In this document: one piece after another, positions 1 to 8,538 of the stretch | How positions within the stretch are numbered: position 1 is the first letter of the stretch | How the letters are laid out: every line of letters starts with the position of its first letter | DNA from: Acidimicrobiaceae bacterium | GTDB taxonomy: Bacteria; Actinomycetota; Acidimicrobiia; Acidimicrobiales; RAAP-2 | NCBI GenBank assembly: GCA_027315045.1 | Contig: DAHUZS010000109.1 | Span: 1 to 64,000 of the forward strand | Length of the DNA: 64,000 nt | Reading direction: 5' to 3' | Made by a program: the position numbers and the translations under genes | The notes under the pieces: model-generated | Databases searched by the model: none | What the model was told of the DNA's origin: nothing | The model's input: the letters and a program-made list of their open reading frames with translations, nothing else

Positions 1-2
1 TC

Positions 3-137
3 AAGCGGGCCGGCCGTGGCTTCAAGTGTTTCGAGCACTACCGGTTGCGGGTGTTGCTCCATGCCGGTGGTGTCACCTGGCCGAGACGTCTATCACCGCC
101 CAGGATCCGGAACCGTTCTCCCCACTTCAACGCGTAG
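3..137 (+). CDS. C-terminal fragment of an ISL3-like transposase
   Basis: The first 44 codons of the window read as a transposase tail, ending in TAG at 135-137. It contains GRGFKCFEHYRLRVLL, a segment resembling the C-terminus of ISL3-family transposases, followed by a basic end (RIRNRSPHFNA). The rest of the gene lies off the window, so I cannot tell whether the element is intact. Its end lies within about 40 bases of a truncated kdpA, so this element probably caused or marks the break in the kdp locus (inference). The family call rests only on the tail. Confidence 0.5.
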   Translation, partial: KRAGRGFKCFEHYRLRVLLHAGGVTWPRRLSPPRIRNRSPHFNA

Positions 138-173
138 AGCCGGATTTTCGCCATCAGCTCGTCACCGAGGCGT

Positions 174-488
174 TCCCGCTTCAGGGACACGACCAGCGCT
201 TTGTTCAACACGTCGATCTCCGACGGGGCCGTCGACAGCGCAACCGACTCCTACAACCCCACGGAGGCGTTCGGCGCGCTCACCGGGATGATGCTCGTGG
301 AGCTGACCTCCGGAGGGGTCGGGAGCGGGCTCTATAGCCTGCTCACTGCGCTATCATCGCTGTCTTCATCGGAGGGCTGATGATCGGCCGAACCCCCGAG
401 TACCGGGGCAAGAAGATCCAGACCAAAGAGGTGAAGCCGGCCAGGCTCAGGACGCTCGTCATGCTGCTGATCGTCCTCGTCTTCACGG
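174..488 (+). pseudogene. kdpA: kdpA remnant (C-terminal part, frameshifted)
   Basis: Two reading frames together give the C-terminal region of KdpA, the K+-binding membrane subunit of the Kdp potassium ATPase. The first frame gives FRDTTSALF, then DSYNPTEAFGALTGMMLVEL and GGVGSGLYSLLT, with a frameshift near 347. The second frame gives IIAVFIGGLMIGRTPEY and RGKKIQTKEVK, where GRTPEY-GKKI is a KdpA signature. The N-terminal three quarters are missing on the side of the upstream transposase fragment. At about 488 the frame runs straight into kdpC sequence, so kdpB has been deleted. The gene is certainly non-functional. Confidence 0.8.
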
Positions 489-801
489 CGGGGGAGTCGG
501 GCGCAACCAATCTCGGCCCGCGTTCGAAGGCGCTCCTCGAGGACACCAAAGCGCTCGTCGCGCACTGGCATGCGCTCGGCTTCGACCCGACCCCCGACCT
601 GGTCACCATCTCGGCCAGCGGCCTCGACCCCGATATCACGCCCGAGGACGCGATGGTGCAAGTTCCGATGGTCGCCAATGCCACCGGATCCCGCCACTCC
701 GGCTGCGCGGGCTGATAGCCAGGGAGACCAACGGTCCTCAGTTGGGATTCCTCGGTTCGAGCACGATCGACGTGCTGGAGCTGATCAACGCTCTGGCCAA
801 C
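489..801 (+). pseudogene. kdpC: kdpC remnant (C-terminal half, frameshifted)
   Basis: This continues in frame from the kdpA remnant and encodes the second half of KdpC, the small periplasm-facing subunit of the Kdp ATPase. Recognisable KdpC blocks are SGATNLGPRSKALLED, DLVTISASGLDPDITPEDA and VQVPMVANATG. A frameshift near 690 then leads to LRGLIARETNGPQLGFLG and VLELINAL, the usual KdpC end. The N-terminal membrane anchor is absent. The join of kdpA tail to mid-kdpC is an internal deletion that removed all of kdpB. Confidence 0.8.
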
Positions 802-842
802 TGCGGTGAGCCCGGGAATCAGGGCCACGCGATCGGGGCGAG

Positions 843-1142
843 GCTCCCGCTGGTCAACGAGCGCCGCCGGGCCGTCCAGCGGTGTCGTGTCGCTGTCGGC
901 GGCAGGATCACGCCGTGTCCGGCCCGTCGCCCGACAACCCGGCCCTCTCGGGGTTCCGTTGCGTCCTCGACGACGGGACCGGTCAGGTCGATCTCCTGTT
1001 TCTCGGACGCCGCAGTATCTCTGGCCTGGTGGTTGGTGCTCACTGCCACGACGAGGGCACGGCAAGAATGGAACGCGGTCGGCTCACGGTCTGGAACCCG
1101 CTCTACGAGCTGGAACTGGCCGGACACGGCCCAAGGGGCTGA
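843..1142 (+). pseudogene. Frameshifted OB-fold nucleic-acid-binding protein
   Basis: The second part, in the frame ending with TGA at 1140-1142, gives CVLDDGTGQVDLLFLGRR, then a short linker and GRLTVWNPLYELEL. This resembles small actinobacterial OB-fold proteins. The expected upstream strand (ERRRAVQRCRVAVGGRIT) lies in a different frame, so there is a frameshift between about 905 and 960. A GTG at 882 could start a shortened product, but it would lack the first OB strand. No clear start codon exists for the upstream part. I read it as another decayed gene in this region; the family assignment is moderate. Confidence 0.5.
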
Positions 1143-1157
1143 GCGAGGAGGTCGGGC

Positions 1158-2357
1158 ATGGACGAGAAGCCCCCCGACGACGCGACGACACCCTCGGCTG
1201 ATCCCTCCGAGAAGGCGAGGGGAGGTCACCTCCGGGTCTACTTGGGCGTGGCAGCCGGAGTCGGGAAAACCTATGCGATGTTGAACGAGGGTCATCGACG
1301 CCTCCAGCGGGGAACCGATGTGGTGATCGGCTTCGTCGAAGCACACGCTCGGCCCCAGACCGAGGCGATGACGGCCGGATTGGAAGTCGTTCCCCGTAAA
1401 TCCGTGGAGTACCGGGGCACCACCTTCACGGAGATGGACACGGCCACGGTGCTCGCCCGGCACCCGACGGTTGCCTTGGTCGACGAGCTCGCCCACACCA
1501 ACGTTCCTGGGTCCGGACCTCACGAGAAGCGCTGGCAGGACGTCTTTGAGCTCGTCGAGGCAGGGATCGAGGTGATCACGACCGTCAACATCCAACACTT
1601 GGAGAGCATCGCCGATGCAGTCGAAGAGATCAGCGGCGTCGCGATCAGGGAACGGGTACCCGACTGGGTGGTGCGCCGAGCCGATCAGATCGAGCTGGTG
1701 GATTCGTCGCCATGGCAACTCCGGCGTCGAATGATGCACGGGAATATCTACCCGCCGTCCCAGGCCTCCCAGGCGCTCGAGAACTTCTTTCGCACCGACA
1801 ACCTCATCGCTCTGCGCGAACTCGCCCTTCGGTTCCTGGCCGACGAGACCGAGGAGCAGCTGCTCGAGCACCTCAGCCGATATCAGACTCGAGTCGTGTG
1901 GGAGACGAGCGAGCGGATCCTGGTCGCGATCATGGCTGCCCCAGGCACGGAGGGGATTCTGCGCCGCGCCTCGCGGATGGCCGCCCGGATCAAAGCCGAC
2001 CTCCACGCGCTCCACGTGCACCGGAGTGAGGGGATTAGTCCCTCCGACGACGACCAACTGGCTCGACTTCGCCAACTCGCCGAAGACGTCAACGCGCACT
2101 GGACAGAACTCGAGTCCGACGATCCGGCCACGACGATCATCGAGTTCGCCAAGCACCATCAGATCACCCAGATCGTGATCGGCTCGAGTCAGCGACACCG
2201 GCTCCAGGAGCTCCTCGGCGGGGGGTCGGTCGTGCGGAAGGTGTCGCGCCTGGCGGCCGACGCCGGGATCGACCTGCACATCATCGCCAGGCGCGGAGAG
2301 CCGGACGACTCCCCGGTCCGCTCGGGTCGACAAGGGGTGCCCGAGGAGCTCTTTTGA
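1158..2357 (+). CDS. kdpD: Short KdpD: N-terminal sensor domain plus USP domain, no kinase
   Basis: The 399-residue protein has the KdpD N-terminal domain, with a Walker-type GVAAGVGKTYAML loop (about residues 29-41), DELAHTNVPG and TTVNIQHLES. A universal-stress-protein domain follows at about residues 245-375. Full-length KdpD continues with four membrane helices and a histidine kinase; this protein stops before them. In full-length KdpD this part senses and modulates signalling for potassium uptake. The ATG at 1158 follows a GGAGGT ribosome site. The kdp genes upstream are broken and no kdpE is visible, so its present role is unknown. It overlaps the next gene by 4 bases. Confidence 0.85.
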   Translation: MDEKPPDDATTPSADPSEKARGGHLRVYLGVAAGVGKTYAMLNEGHRRLQRGTDVVIGFVEAHARPQTEAMTAGLEVVPRKSVEYRGTTFTEMDTATVLARHPTVALVDELAHTNVPGSGPHEKRWQDVFELVEAGIEVITTVNIQHLESIADAVEEISGVAIRERVPDWVVRRADQIELVDSSPWQLRRRMMHGNIYPPSQASQALENFFRTDNLIALRELALRFLADETEEQLLEHLSRYQTRVVWETSERILVAIMAAPGTEGILRRASRMAARIKADLHALHVHRSEGISPSDDDQLARLRQLAEDVNAHWTELESDDPATTIIEFAKHHQITQIVIGSSQRHRLQELLGGGSVVRKVSRLAADAGIDLHIIARRGEPDDSPVRSGRQGVPEELF

Positions 2358-3551
2358 CCTCGAGCACGCCCCGATCGGGACCGCCGTGGCCGCCAGCGGC
2401 ACGTCGGCGCGCCGGGGTCGGCGTCCGGGCACTGGTCGTTCTCGCGGCGTTCATGGCAATGTTCGCCCTGGTCGACTTCGCTGGCGTGCCAAGCGCCCGA
2501 TCGGCGACCCCCAACTCGACGAGCGCTGCCCCGGTGACCTGGCTGTGCCGACCCGGGCTGGTACCCGATCGGTGCCTGTACCCGGAGACGGCGCGCTCGT
2601 TGGCGGTCGACGGCGTTCTCGTCGTGGAGCATGCGCACTCAGCGACCCGCCCGGCGTTCGACTGCTTCTACGTCTATCCGACCGTGACCGCGACGGCAGG
2701 CCCGGCCAACGCCTCCACCGACATCACCCCGGCCATCGAAGGGGCCGCGGTGGCCCAGGCGTCGCGTTTCTCGCACGTCTGCGACGTCTGGGCTCCCACA
2801 TACCAGCAACGAACCGGGGCCTTGCTGGCCCGAGGGCTGGACGTCGACCTGCACGCCAACCTCGTCTCCTACGACAGCCTGCTGGCCGGCTGGAAGGCCT
2901 ACCTTGCCCACGACAACCTGGGGAGGCCGATCATCTTCATCGGGCACTCGCAGGGTACGGTGAACCTCATCAGGCTCCTGCGTTCCCAGGTGGACCGGGA
3001 TCCGAGGCTCCGATCGAGGATGGTGGTGGCGATCCTGCTCGGCGGCAACGTCCAGGTCCCCCGGGGCAAGGTGGTCGGCGACACCTTCGCCCACATCCCC
3101 GCGTGCACCACCCCCGGCCAGAGCGGTTGCGTGATCGCCTACTCGAGCTTCTCGACCGTCTCACCAAAGGACTCGTTGTTCGGCCGGGCCGGTTCGGGCG
3201 TGAGTCTGCAGTCCGGGCAGACCACGGCGAAGGGCCAGCAGGTCCTGCACCAACCCGGCCCGGCTCGGCAGCCGCGGGTCATACCCGCTGACGCCGTACT
3301 TCCTGGCACCGGCCGGTTCGGCACAGCCCTGGGTGACCTATCCGGGCCGGTACACCGCCACCAGTGAGTCGAAGGGGGGTGCCACTTGGCTATGGGTCTC
3401 GTCGCGGCCGGGCGACCCCCGGCCCGTGGTGACCCCCACCTTGGGCCCGACCTGGGGGCTGCACCTCGATGACGTCAACCTGGCCCTCGGCGACCTGGTC
3501 AACGACGTCGCGAAGGCGGAGACGGCCTACGCCGCCCACCATCGTTCGTGA
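2354..3551 (+). pseudogene. DUF3089-family exported esterase, frameshifted near 3246
   Basis: The first frame from a TTG at 2354 encodes a basic N-terminus and hydrophobic signal segment (about residues 19-48). An alpha/beta-hydrolase-like domain follows, with the nucleophile elbow GHSQG near residue 197 (IIFIGHSQGT). Around 3246 the frame breaks: the family sequence continues one frame over as CTNPARLGSRGSYPLTPYF, then WVTYPGRY and GLHLDDVNLALGDLVNDV, ending at 3551. Restoring two bases after GQQVL would give a normal full-length DUF3089 protein. The unrepaired product ends at 3367 with about 40 junk residues. It could be a true pseudogene or a sequencing error. DUF3089 proteins are predicted lipases or esterases with unproven substrates. 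Confidence 0.75.
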
Positions 3552-3558
3552 CCTCGGG

Positions 3559-3630
3559 TCAGAAGGTCCGCTTGCGGGCCGCCCGTCGCTGGATGAACAG
3601 GCGGATCAGCTTGCGGATCAGGAAGGCCAT
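3559..3630 (-). CDS. Possible 23-residue basic amphipathic peptide
   Basis: This short minus-strand ORF reads MAFLIRKLIRLFIQRRAARK plus three residues. It starts at ATG (3628-3630) and stops at TGA (3559-3561), in the gap between the esterase remnant and the HAD gene. The alternation of hydrophobic and basic residues suggests a membrane-surface helix. Tiny ORFs of this kind arise by chance in GC-rich DNA, and I recognise no family, so the call is tentative. Confidence 0.25.
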   Translation of the reverse strand: MAFLIRKLIRLFIQRRAARKRTF

Positions 3631-3732
3631 AGCCGAACCCTACCGGCGCCGGGACGGACGACCGGGTTCGCCGGTTCTTGTACCCTGTCGAGCGATGGCC
3701 CCCCGGACCTTGGCGTCTTCGCGGTCGCGCCC

Positions 3733-4398
3733 GTGATCAAAGCGGTGCTCTTCGATCTGGGCGGGGTGCTCACCACCGCCCCCTTCGAGGGCTTCGCCCG
3801 CTACGAGCGCGAGGCCGGACTGCCCGAAGGGCTGATCCGCACCATGAACTCGACGAATTCCGACACCAACGCGTGGGCCCGCTTCGAGCGGGGGGAGGTC
3901 GACTTGGCCGGGTTCTGTGAGTTGTTCGTCGCCGAAGGCCGCGCCCTCGGCCACGAGGTGGATCCGGTCCGGGTGATGTCGGCGATACGCGGCGAGGTCC
4001 GTCCCGAGATGCTCGAGGCCGTCCGGTTCTGCAAGAGCATGTTCAAGACCGCCGCGCTGACCAACAACTTTGCCTCGGCCGAGCACGAGCGGAGCACCGA
4101 GACCATCGGGCCCTTCGACGAGCTCTTCGACGTGGTGATCGAGTCGAGCCGGGTCGGTGTGCGCAAGCCGGACCCCCGCTTCTACGAGATGGCCTGCGAG
4201 GCCCTCGGCGTCGAGCCGGCGGAGTCGGTGTTCCTCGACGATCTCGGGATCAACCTCAAGCCGGCCCGGGCCATGGGGATGGCGACCATCAAGGTGGTGA
4301 CCGGGCACCAGGCCGTGGCCGAGCTCTACGAGGTCCTCGGGGTGGCCCCGAACCGGTGGTCGCCGCCCTCCGACAGCGACCCCGAGCCGGGCCGCTAG
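3733..4398 (+). CDS. HAD-superfamily hydrolase (IA type)
   Basis: The protein begins VIKAVLFDLGGVL, which is HAD motif I. It continues with ALTNNF (motif II region), GVRKPDPRFYEMAC (motif III lysine) and SVFLDDLGINLKPARAMGM (motif IV). It resembles the small HAD phosphatases related to the N-terminal domains of epoxide hydrolase and ACAD10. The frame is open far upstream, but homology starts at the GTG at 3733, leaving about 221 residues. It lies just upstream of, and on the same strand as, the CoA-transferase gene. The substrate cannot be read from the sequence. Confidence 0.85.
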   Translation: MIKAVLFDLGGVLTTAPFEGFARYEREAGLPEGLIRTMNSTNSDTNAWARFERGEVDLAGFCELFVAEGRALGHEVDPVRVMSAIRGEVRPEMLEAVRFCKSMFKTAALTNNFASAEHERSTETIGPFDELFDVVIESSRVGVRKPDPRFYEMACEALGVEPAESVFLDDLGINLKPARAMGMATIKVVTGHQAVAELYEVLGVAPNRWSPPSDSDPEPGR

Positions 4399-4422
4399 GG
4401 CCGGAGCGGCACGGGGGCATCG

Positions 4423-5652
4423 GTGGGAGGACCGCTCGAGGACATCACCGTTGTCGAGATCGCCAACTGGGTAGCCGCCCCCAGCGCGTCGGCCCTCATG
4501 GCCGACATGGGCGCCCTCGTCATCAAGGTGGAGCCTCCGACGGGCGACTCCATGCGCAACAAGCTCCGCCAACCCCGCTACCCAGAGGGCTATGCGGGCA
4601 CCGACGTGGTCTTCCAGCTCGACAACCGCGGGAAGCGTTCGATCGCCCTCGACGTCGGTGACGAACGGGGCGCCGACATCGCGCGGCGGTTGGTCGCCGA
4701 CGCCGACGTTTTGATCACCAACTTCACCCGGACCCGGCTCGATCGCTACGGGCTCGGGCCCGAGCAGTTGCACGACCTCAACCCCGGCCTCGTCTACGGC
4801 CTGGTGACCGGCCAGGGCTCGACCGGGTCCGACGCCGACCAGCTTGCCTTCGACGTCACCGCGTTCTTCGGCCGGGGCGGGGTGACCGGCCTGCTCGGCG
4901 AGCCCGACGGCCTGCCGGTCCAGCCGCGGCCGGGTCAGGGTGACCACACGACCGGCCTGGCACTTTTGTCCGCGGTCCTGGGCGCCCTGCGGGTCCGGGA
5001 CCGCACAGGGGAAGGCCAGCTCGTCGAGACGGCGCTCATGCGGGTGGGGACCTGGACGGTCGGGGTGGACATGGCGGCCACGCTGGTGGACCGCCGCCAG
5101 CCGACCAAACGGAGCCGCAAGCACCCGGTCTCACCGATGAACACCGTCTACCGCTGCGCCGACGGCGCCTGGATCGTCCTGTCCGCGCACGACCAGGCCA
5201 CCTGGCCAGCGCTCTGCGGCGCGCTGGGGCTGGGCGAGCTGGTCGAGGACCAGCGCTTCGCCACCGCCGCCGAGCGTTTCGCCCACGCGCAGGAGCTGGT
5301 CAGCATCTTCGACCGGCTCTTCGCCTCCGCCCCCTACGCGACCTGGGCCGAGAAGCTGAGCGGCCGGGCGATCATCTTCGCCAAGGTGGCCGAGCTACCC
5401 GAGGTCATCGAGGATCCCCAGGCCCGCGAGATGCAGATGTTCGTCGAGATCGAGCATCCGGCCCTGGGGCGGTTCGAGACCCTGGCCGCCCCCTTCTCCT
5501 TCGGGCGTTCCGAGGTGGCGGTGCGGGGCCGGGCGCCCGAGATCGGGGAGCACACGGCCGAGGTGCTCGCCGGGCGGCTCGGCATGGACGAGGACGAAAT
5601 CGTCGCGTTGGCCCGGGTCGGGGTGGTCGCCGGACCGGGGATCCTGGAGTAA
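4423..5652 (+). CDS. CaiB/BaiF-type (family III) CoA transferase
   Basis: The 409-residue protein starts with LEDITVVEIANWVAAPSA, the typical family III opening, and has DMGALVIKVEPP and NRGKRSIALDV. The region around QGDHTTGLALLSAVLGAL (about residues 172-189) carries the conserved aspartate that forms the CoA-linked intermediate. These enzymes move CoA between carboxylic acids, often in the breakdown of carnitine, bile-acid, aromatic or branched-chain compounds. The gene starts at GTG and follows the HAD gene by 24 bases. Its end faces the TetR gene, which runs the other way. The substrate is not predictable. Confidence 0.9.
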   Translation: MGGPLEDITVVEIANWVAAPSASALMADMGALVIKVEPPTGDSMRNKLRQPRYPEGYAGTDVVFQLDNRGKRSIALDVGDERGADIARRLVADADVLITNFTRTRLDRYGLGPEQLHDLNPGLVYGLVTGQGSTGSDADQLAFDVTAFFGRGGVTGLLGEPDGLPVQPRPGQGDHTTGLALLSAVLGALRVRDRTGEGQLVETALMRVGTWTVGVDMAATLVDRRQPTKRSRKHPVSPMNTVYRCADGAWIVLSAHDQATWPALCGALGLGELVEDQRFATAAERFAHAQELVSIFDRLFASAPYATWAEKLSGRAIIFAKVAELPEVIEDPQAREMQMFVEIEHPALGRFETLAAPFSFGRSEVAVRGRAPEIGEHTAEVLAGRLGMDEDEIVALARVGVVAGPGILE

Positions 5653-5665
5653 GGGGGCCGGTGGC

Positions 5666-6289
5666 CTAGTCGCTTTCGGAGCCGTGGGGACCGGCGTCCC
5701 CGCGCGGGCCGAAGCCGGCCACGATGCGGGCGATGAGCTCGGCCCAACCCTCCCCGGGAGGCGCGGCCAGGGAGGCGGCCCGTTGAGCCATGAGCCCCAG
5801 GTGAACGGTCCGGATGAAGTACAAGAACGCGTCGGGGTCGACATCGAGGGCCAGGGTCCCGTCCTGGTGGGCCGTGGCGAGAAGTGGCTCGGCCCGGCTC
5901 CGGAAGATCTCATCCGCCTCCGCCAGGGCCTGAGCGACCTCGGGCTCGCGTCGGGCGGCCACGTACGCCTCGAGCTGCATGGCTTCGGAGTCGCTCAGCG
6001 GCTCGGCGCGCATCGCACCGGCCACCAGGAGGTCGGCCACCTTGGCCACCCGCTCGACGTCGCTGCGGAGCCGGGCGGCCGAGCGGCTGCAGACCGCCTC
6101 GCGCAAGAGGTCGTTCTTGGACCCGAAGCGCCCGTAGACGGCACCGGTGGACAGGCCGGCCTCGGCGACCACGTCCATGATGCGCGTACCCGAGTAGCCC
6201 TTGGCCGCGAAGACCCGGGCGGCGGCGTCGAGAAGGCGCTCACGTAGCGGATCGGACTCGGGGGCTGGCTCCGGCGCGGCCTGGACCAT
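5666..6289 (-). CDS. TetR-family transcriptional regulator
   Basis: The N-terminal helix-turn-helix is clear: LLDAAARVFAAKGYSGTRIM followed by VAEAGLSTGAVYGRFGSK (about residues 19-58). The C-terminal ligand domain is helical and of normal length (207 residues in total). The ATG start at 6289 is preceded by about 100 bases of non-coding DNA and then the end of the beta-lactamase-like hydrolase on the same strand. It converges with the CoA-transferase gene. A role in controlling one or both neighbours is plausible, but I did not find a clear operator palindrome. Confidence 0.88.
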   Translation of the reverse strand: MVQAAPEPAPESDPLRERLLDAAARVFAAKGYSGTRIMDVVAEAGLSTGAVYGRFGSKNDLLREAVCSRSAARLRSDVERVAKVADLLVAGAMRAEPLSDSEAMQLEAYVAARREPEVAQALAEADEIFRSRAEPLLATAHQDGTLALDVDPDAFLYFIRTVHLGLMAQRAASLAAPPGEGWAELIARIVAGFGPRGDAGPHGSESD

Positions 6290-6393
6290 GGGTCGACGCT
6301 AGTTTCCCGGCACCCGCCGGGACCCGGTGACGGGCCCCCGCCTCTGGTCCGCGAACGAAGGGGGTGGACGCGGGCCGCGCGTCGGGCCGACGA

Positions 6394-7611
6394 TCAGTCG
6401 GCCAGGGCCTGGTAGACGAGGGAGCGGAGCTGGGCCCGGAACGGGTAGGCGGCCGAGGGCATCAGCTGGGTCATGAACAGGACCGCCAGGTCCTCCTTGG
6501 GGTCGATCCAAAAGGCGGTCGACGCCGCCCCGCCCCAGTAGTACTCACCGGCGGAGCCCACCATGGAGGTGGCCGCCGGGCCCTGGCCGACGGCGAAGCC
6601 GAGGCCGAAGCCCACTCCAGTGAACCCGGCCTCCCCGAAGCCGCCGACCGCCATCTGGGTGAGGTCGGCCCCGCCGGGCAGGTGGTTGACGGTCATGAGC
6701 TCGAGGGTCTTGCGGCCGATGATGCGGTGGCCACCGAGCTCGCCCCCGCCGACCAGCATCCGGCAGAAGGCCAGGTAGTCGGCGGTGGTCGACACCAGCC
6801 CCCCGGCACCCGAGAGGTAGGACGGCTGGCGCCGGTAGGTGGAGGTCTCCGGGTCGTCGAAGAGGCTCGGCTCCCGGCCGGCGTGATGGGCGTAGTTGGC
6901 GGCGAAGCGCGCCAGCCTGTCGTCGCCGACGCTGAACGCGGTGTCGACCATGCCGAGGGGCTCGAAGATCTCCTGGGCCAGGTACTCGTCGAACGCCTGG
7001 TGAGAGATGACTTCGATCAGCCGGGCGCAGATGTCGGTGGACAGGCCGTAGTTCCACCGGGTGCCGGGTTGGAACTTGAGGGGATGATGGGCGAGGATCT
7101 CGCACACCGACTCGAGGGTGGCCGAACCCGCCGCCTCGCGGCGCTCGGCGTCGAACGCCCGGTCGATCGGGTGGACCGGGGCCAGGTTGCTCGGCAGACC
7201 GGTCGTGTGCATGAGGGCGTCACGCACGGTGATCGGTTGGTCGGGCTCGGAGGTCTCGATCGACCCGTCGTCGCGCACCGTCCCCACCGTGAGCCCTTCC
7301 CACGACGGGATGTAGCGGTGCACCGGGTCGGTCAGCAAGAAGGCGCCCTGCTCGTAGAGCTGCATCAGCGCGATCGAGGTGATGGGCTTGGTCATCGAGT
7401 AGATCCGCCAGATCGTGTCCTCGGTGACCGGCTTGGCCCGCTCCCGGTCCATGAGCCCGAGCGAGCGGTGGTAGGCGACGTGGTCGCCCCGCAGCACAGT
7501 GATCTGGCAGCCGGCGATCTTGCCCGTCGACACGTAACGCCGGTCGAAGTGGTCGGTGATGCGCTCCAGGCGCCGTTCGTCGAATCCGGCGGCCTCGGCG
7601 TCGACCTTCAT
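6394..7611 (-). CDS. Serine hydrolase, class C beta-lactamase / family VIII esterase type
   Basis: The catalytic SxxK motif is present as S-M-T-K within YSMTKPITSIALMQLYEQG (about residues 91-109). A tyrosine motif is seen in RWNYGLSTD, and the third motif region is YYWGGAASTAFWIDPKEDL near the C-terminus. The protein has 405 residues and no obvious signal peptide, which favours an intracellular esterase or transesterase over a secreted beta-lactamase. Family VIII esterases and LovD-like acyltransferases share this layout. The ATG at 7611 is the first in-frame start before homology. Confidence 0.85.
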   Translation of the reverse strand: MKVDAEAAGFDERRLERITDHFDRRYVSTGKIAGCQITVLRGDHVAYHRSLGLMDRERAKPVTEDTIWRIYSMTKPITSIALMQLYEQGAFLLTDPVHRYIPSWEGLTVGTVRDDGSIETSEPDQPITVRDALMHTTGLPSNLAPVHPIDRAFDAERREAAGSATLESVCEILAHHPLKFQPGTRWNYGLSTDICARLIEVISHQAFDEYLAQEIFEPLGMVDTAFSVGDDRLARFAANYAHHAGREPSLFDDPETSTYRRQPSYLSGAGGLVSTTADYLAFCRMLVGGGELGGHRIIGRKTLELMTVNHLPGGADLTQMAVGGFGEAGFTGVGFGLGFAVGQGPAATSMVGSAGEYYWGGAASTAFWIDPKEDLAVLFMTQLMPSAAYPFRAQLRSLVYQALAD

Positions 7612-7795
7612 GGGTCCCCCTCCCTCGCACCAACCTGAGAACGTTCCCAGGACCTCCGGTCACCCTATCGCCCGAGGACTCGGGGGAACCGGCCGAGAAC
7701 GCGGCGCGGCGCGCGGTCCCGGGTGGCACCAGCGACGATGCGCGAGACTGCCGCCGATGTCGTCCCCGGTCCGTGGCGCTGGCGCGCGTGGTGGG

Positions 7796-7811
7796 GTGAT
7801 CAGGTGTGCCT
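7796..7811 (+). pseudogene. First codons of an MBL-fold hydrolase gene cut by IS1182
   Basis: A GTG at 7796 opens the reading VIRCA and then enters the left end of the IS1182 element. The other side of the element (10824 onward) resumes with LGVRGSTPAPGPEF, which in this family sits directly after a short N-terminal strand such as IRC-L. The two pieces therefore look like one gene interrupted after about five codons. The piece is too short to identify alone, so the call rests on the pairing. Confidence 0.5.
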
Positions 7812-7825
7812 AGTTGGCTGGTCGG
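7812..7825 (+). repeat. Left terminal inverted repeat of the IS1182 element
   Basis: AGTTGGCTGGTCGG is repeated as its exact reverse complement at 10803-10816. Looser similarity extends outward (CCT versus CCC) and inward (GAA versus AA). Confidence 0.85.
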
Positions 7826-7877
7826 GAAGTGCCCTTTCGCGCCGAGGCGAACCCAGCAACGGGAGTGAGCCTGCTGG

Positions 7878-8525
7878 TCATCCGATCAGCCCAGGGATCC
7901 GGCCCATTCGGTCGAGATTGAGCACCGCAACTCGGATCTTGAGCCAGGCGTCGACCTTGTGCAGGCCACGCCAGGGGACCTTGGGGACCCGGGACTTCAC
8001 CTGGGCGTTCTTGCGCTCCGCTCGGGCCCGTTCGCGGTAGCGAGCCGTGAAGGCAGGCGAAAGGCGTTGCGCCCGGGCTTCGGCGAGCAGCGACTCGGCC
8101 GGGTTGATCTCGACGATCCGACCTCTGGTTCGGGTCGTGCAGCGCGGCCGGAGTTGGCACGAGGCGCAGTGCTCGCCGAAGCAGACCTGCTTCCGGGCCG
8201 CCTTGCTCGACCGGATCTCGACCGTGATCCCCGCGGGACAGGTCACCTGCTGTTGGTCGAGGTCGATGCTGAACTCGGACTTGCTGAAGAACTGGCCGTT
8301 CGAAGGGATCGGTGGGGCCGGTGCGACCAGCTCGATGCCCGAGGCGCCGAGGGCCCGCCTGGTGTCCCCGCCGCCGTAGTGGGTGTCGGCGACGATCTCT
8401 TGGACCGGCACCGGATCGTGGTCCACGAGCTCGCCCAAGGCCGCTGCATCGTGGGTGGTCGCCCTCGTGGCCAGGGCTGAGGTGACGAGGTCCGAGTCGA
8501 TGTCGGTCGAGAGGTGCAGCTTGAT
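7878..8525 (-). pseudogene. IS1182 transposase, C-terminal part (interrupted)
   Basis: Starting at the codon after the IS110 junction, the frame reads IKLHLSTDIDSDLVTSALAT. It continues with the catalytic-domain segment VADTHYGGGDTRRAL, the cysteine-rich FGEHCASCQLRPRC insertion and RERARAERKNAQVKSR before the C-terminal tail. This is the second half of an IS1182-family DDE transposase. It joins directly to the N-terminal piece ending ...RADRDDGY at 9862, with one codon disturbed at the insertion point. An ATG at 8535-8537 inside the IS110 end gives an accidental start, but no functional enzyme is expected. Confidence 0.85.
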
Positions 8526-8538
8526 CCTCCTATACATG

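Noticed and set aside
60-210. Minus-strand frame containing LKRERLGDELMAKIRLYALK
   Set aside because: It has no start codon, overlaps the ISL3-like tail and the kdpA remnant on the other strand, and I recognise no family; it is probably a shadow.
819-2432. A 537-codon minus-strand open frame opposite kdpD
   Set aside because: It is a high-GC shadow of kdpD: the plus frame has clear KdpD motifs and a ribosome site, and the minus frame has low-complexity Arg/Pro/Gly composition.
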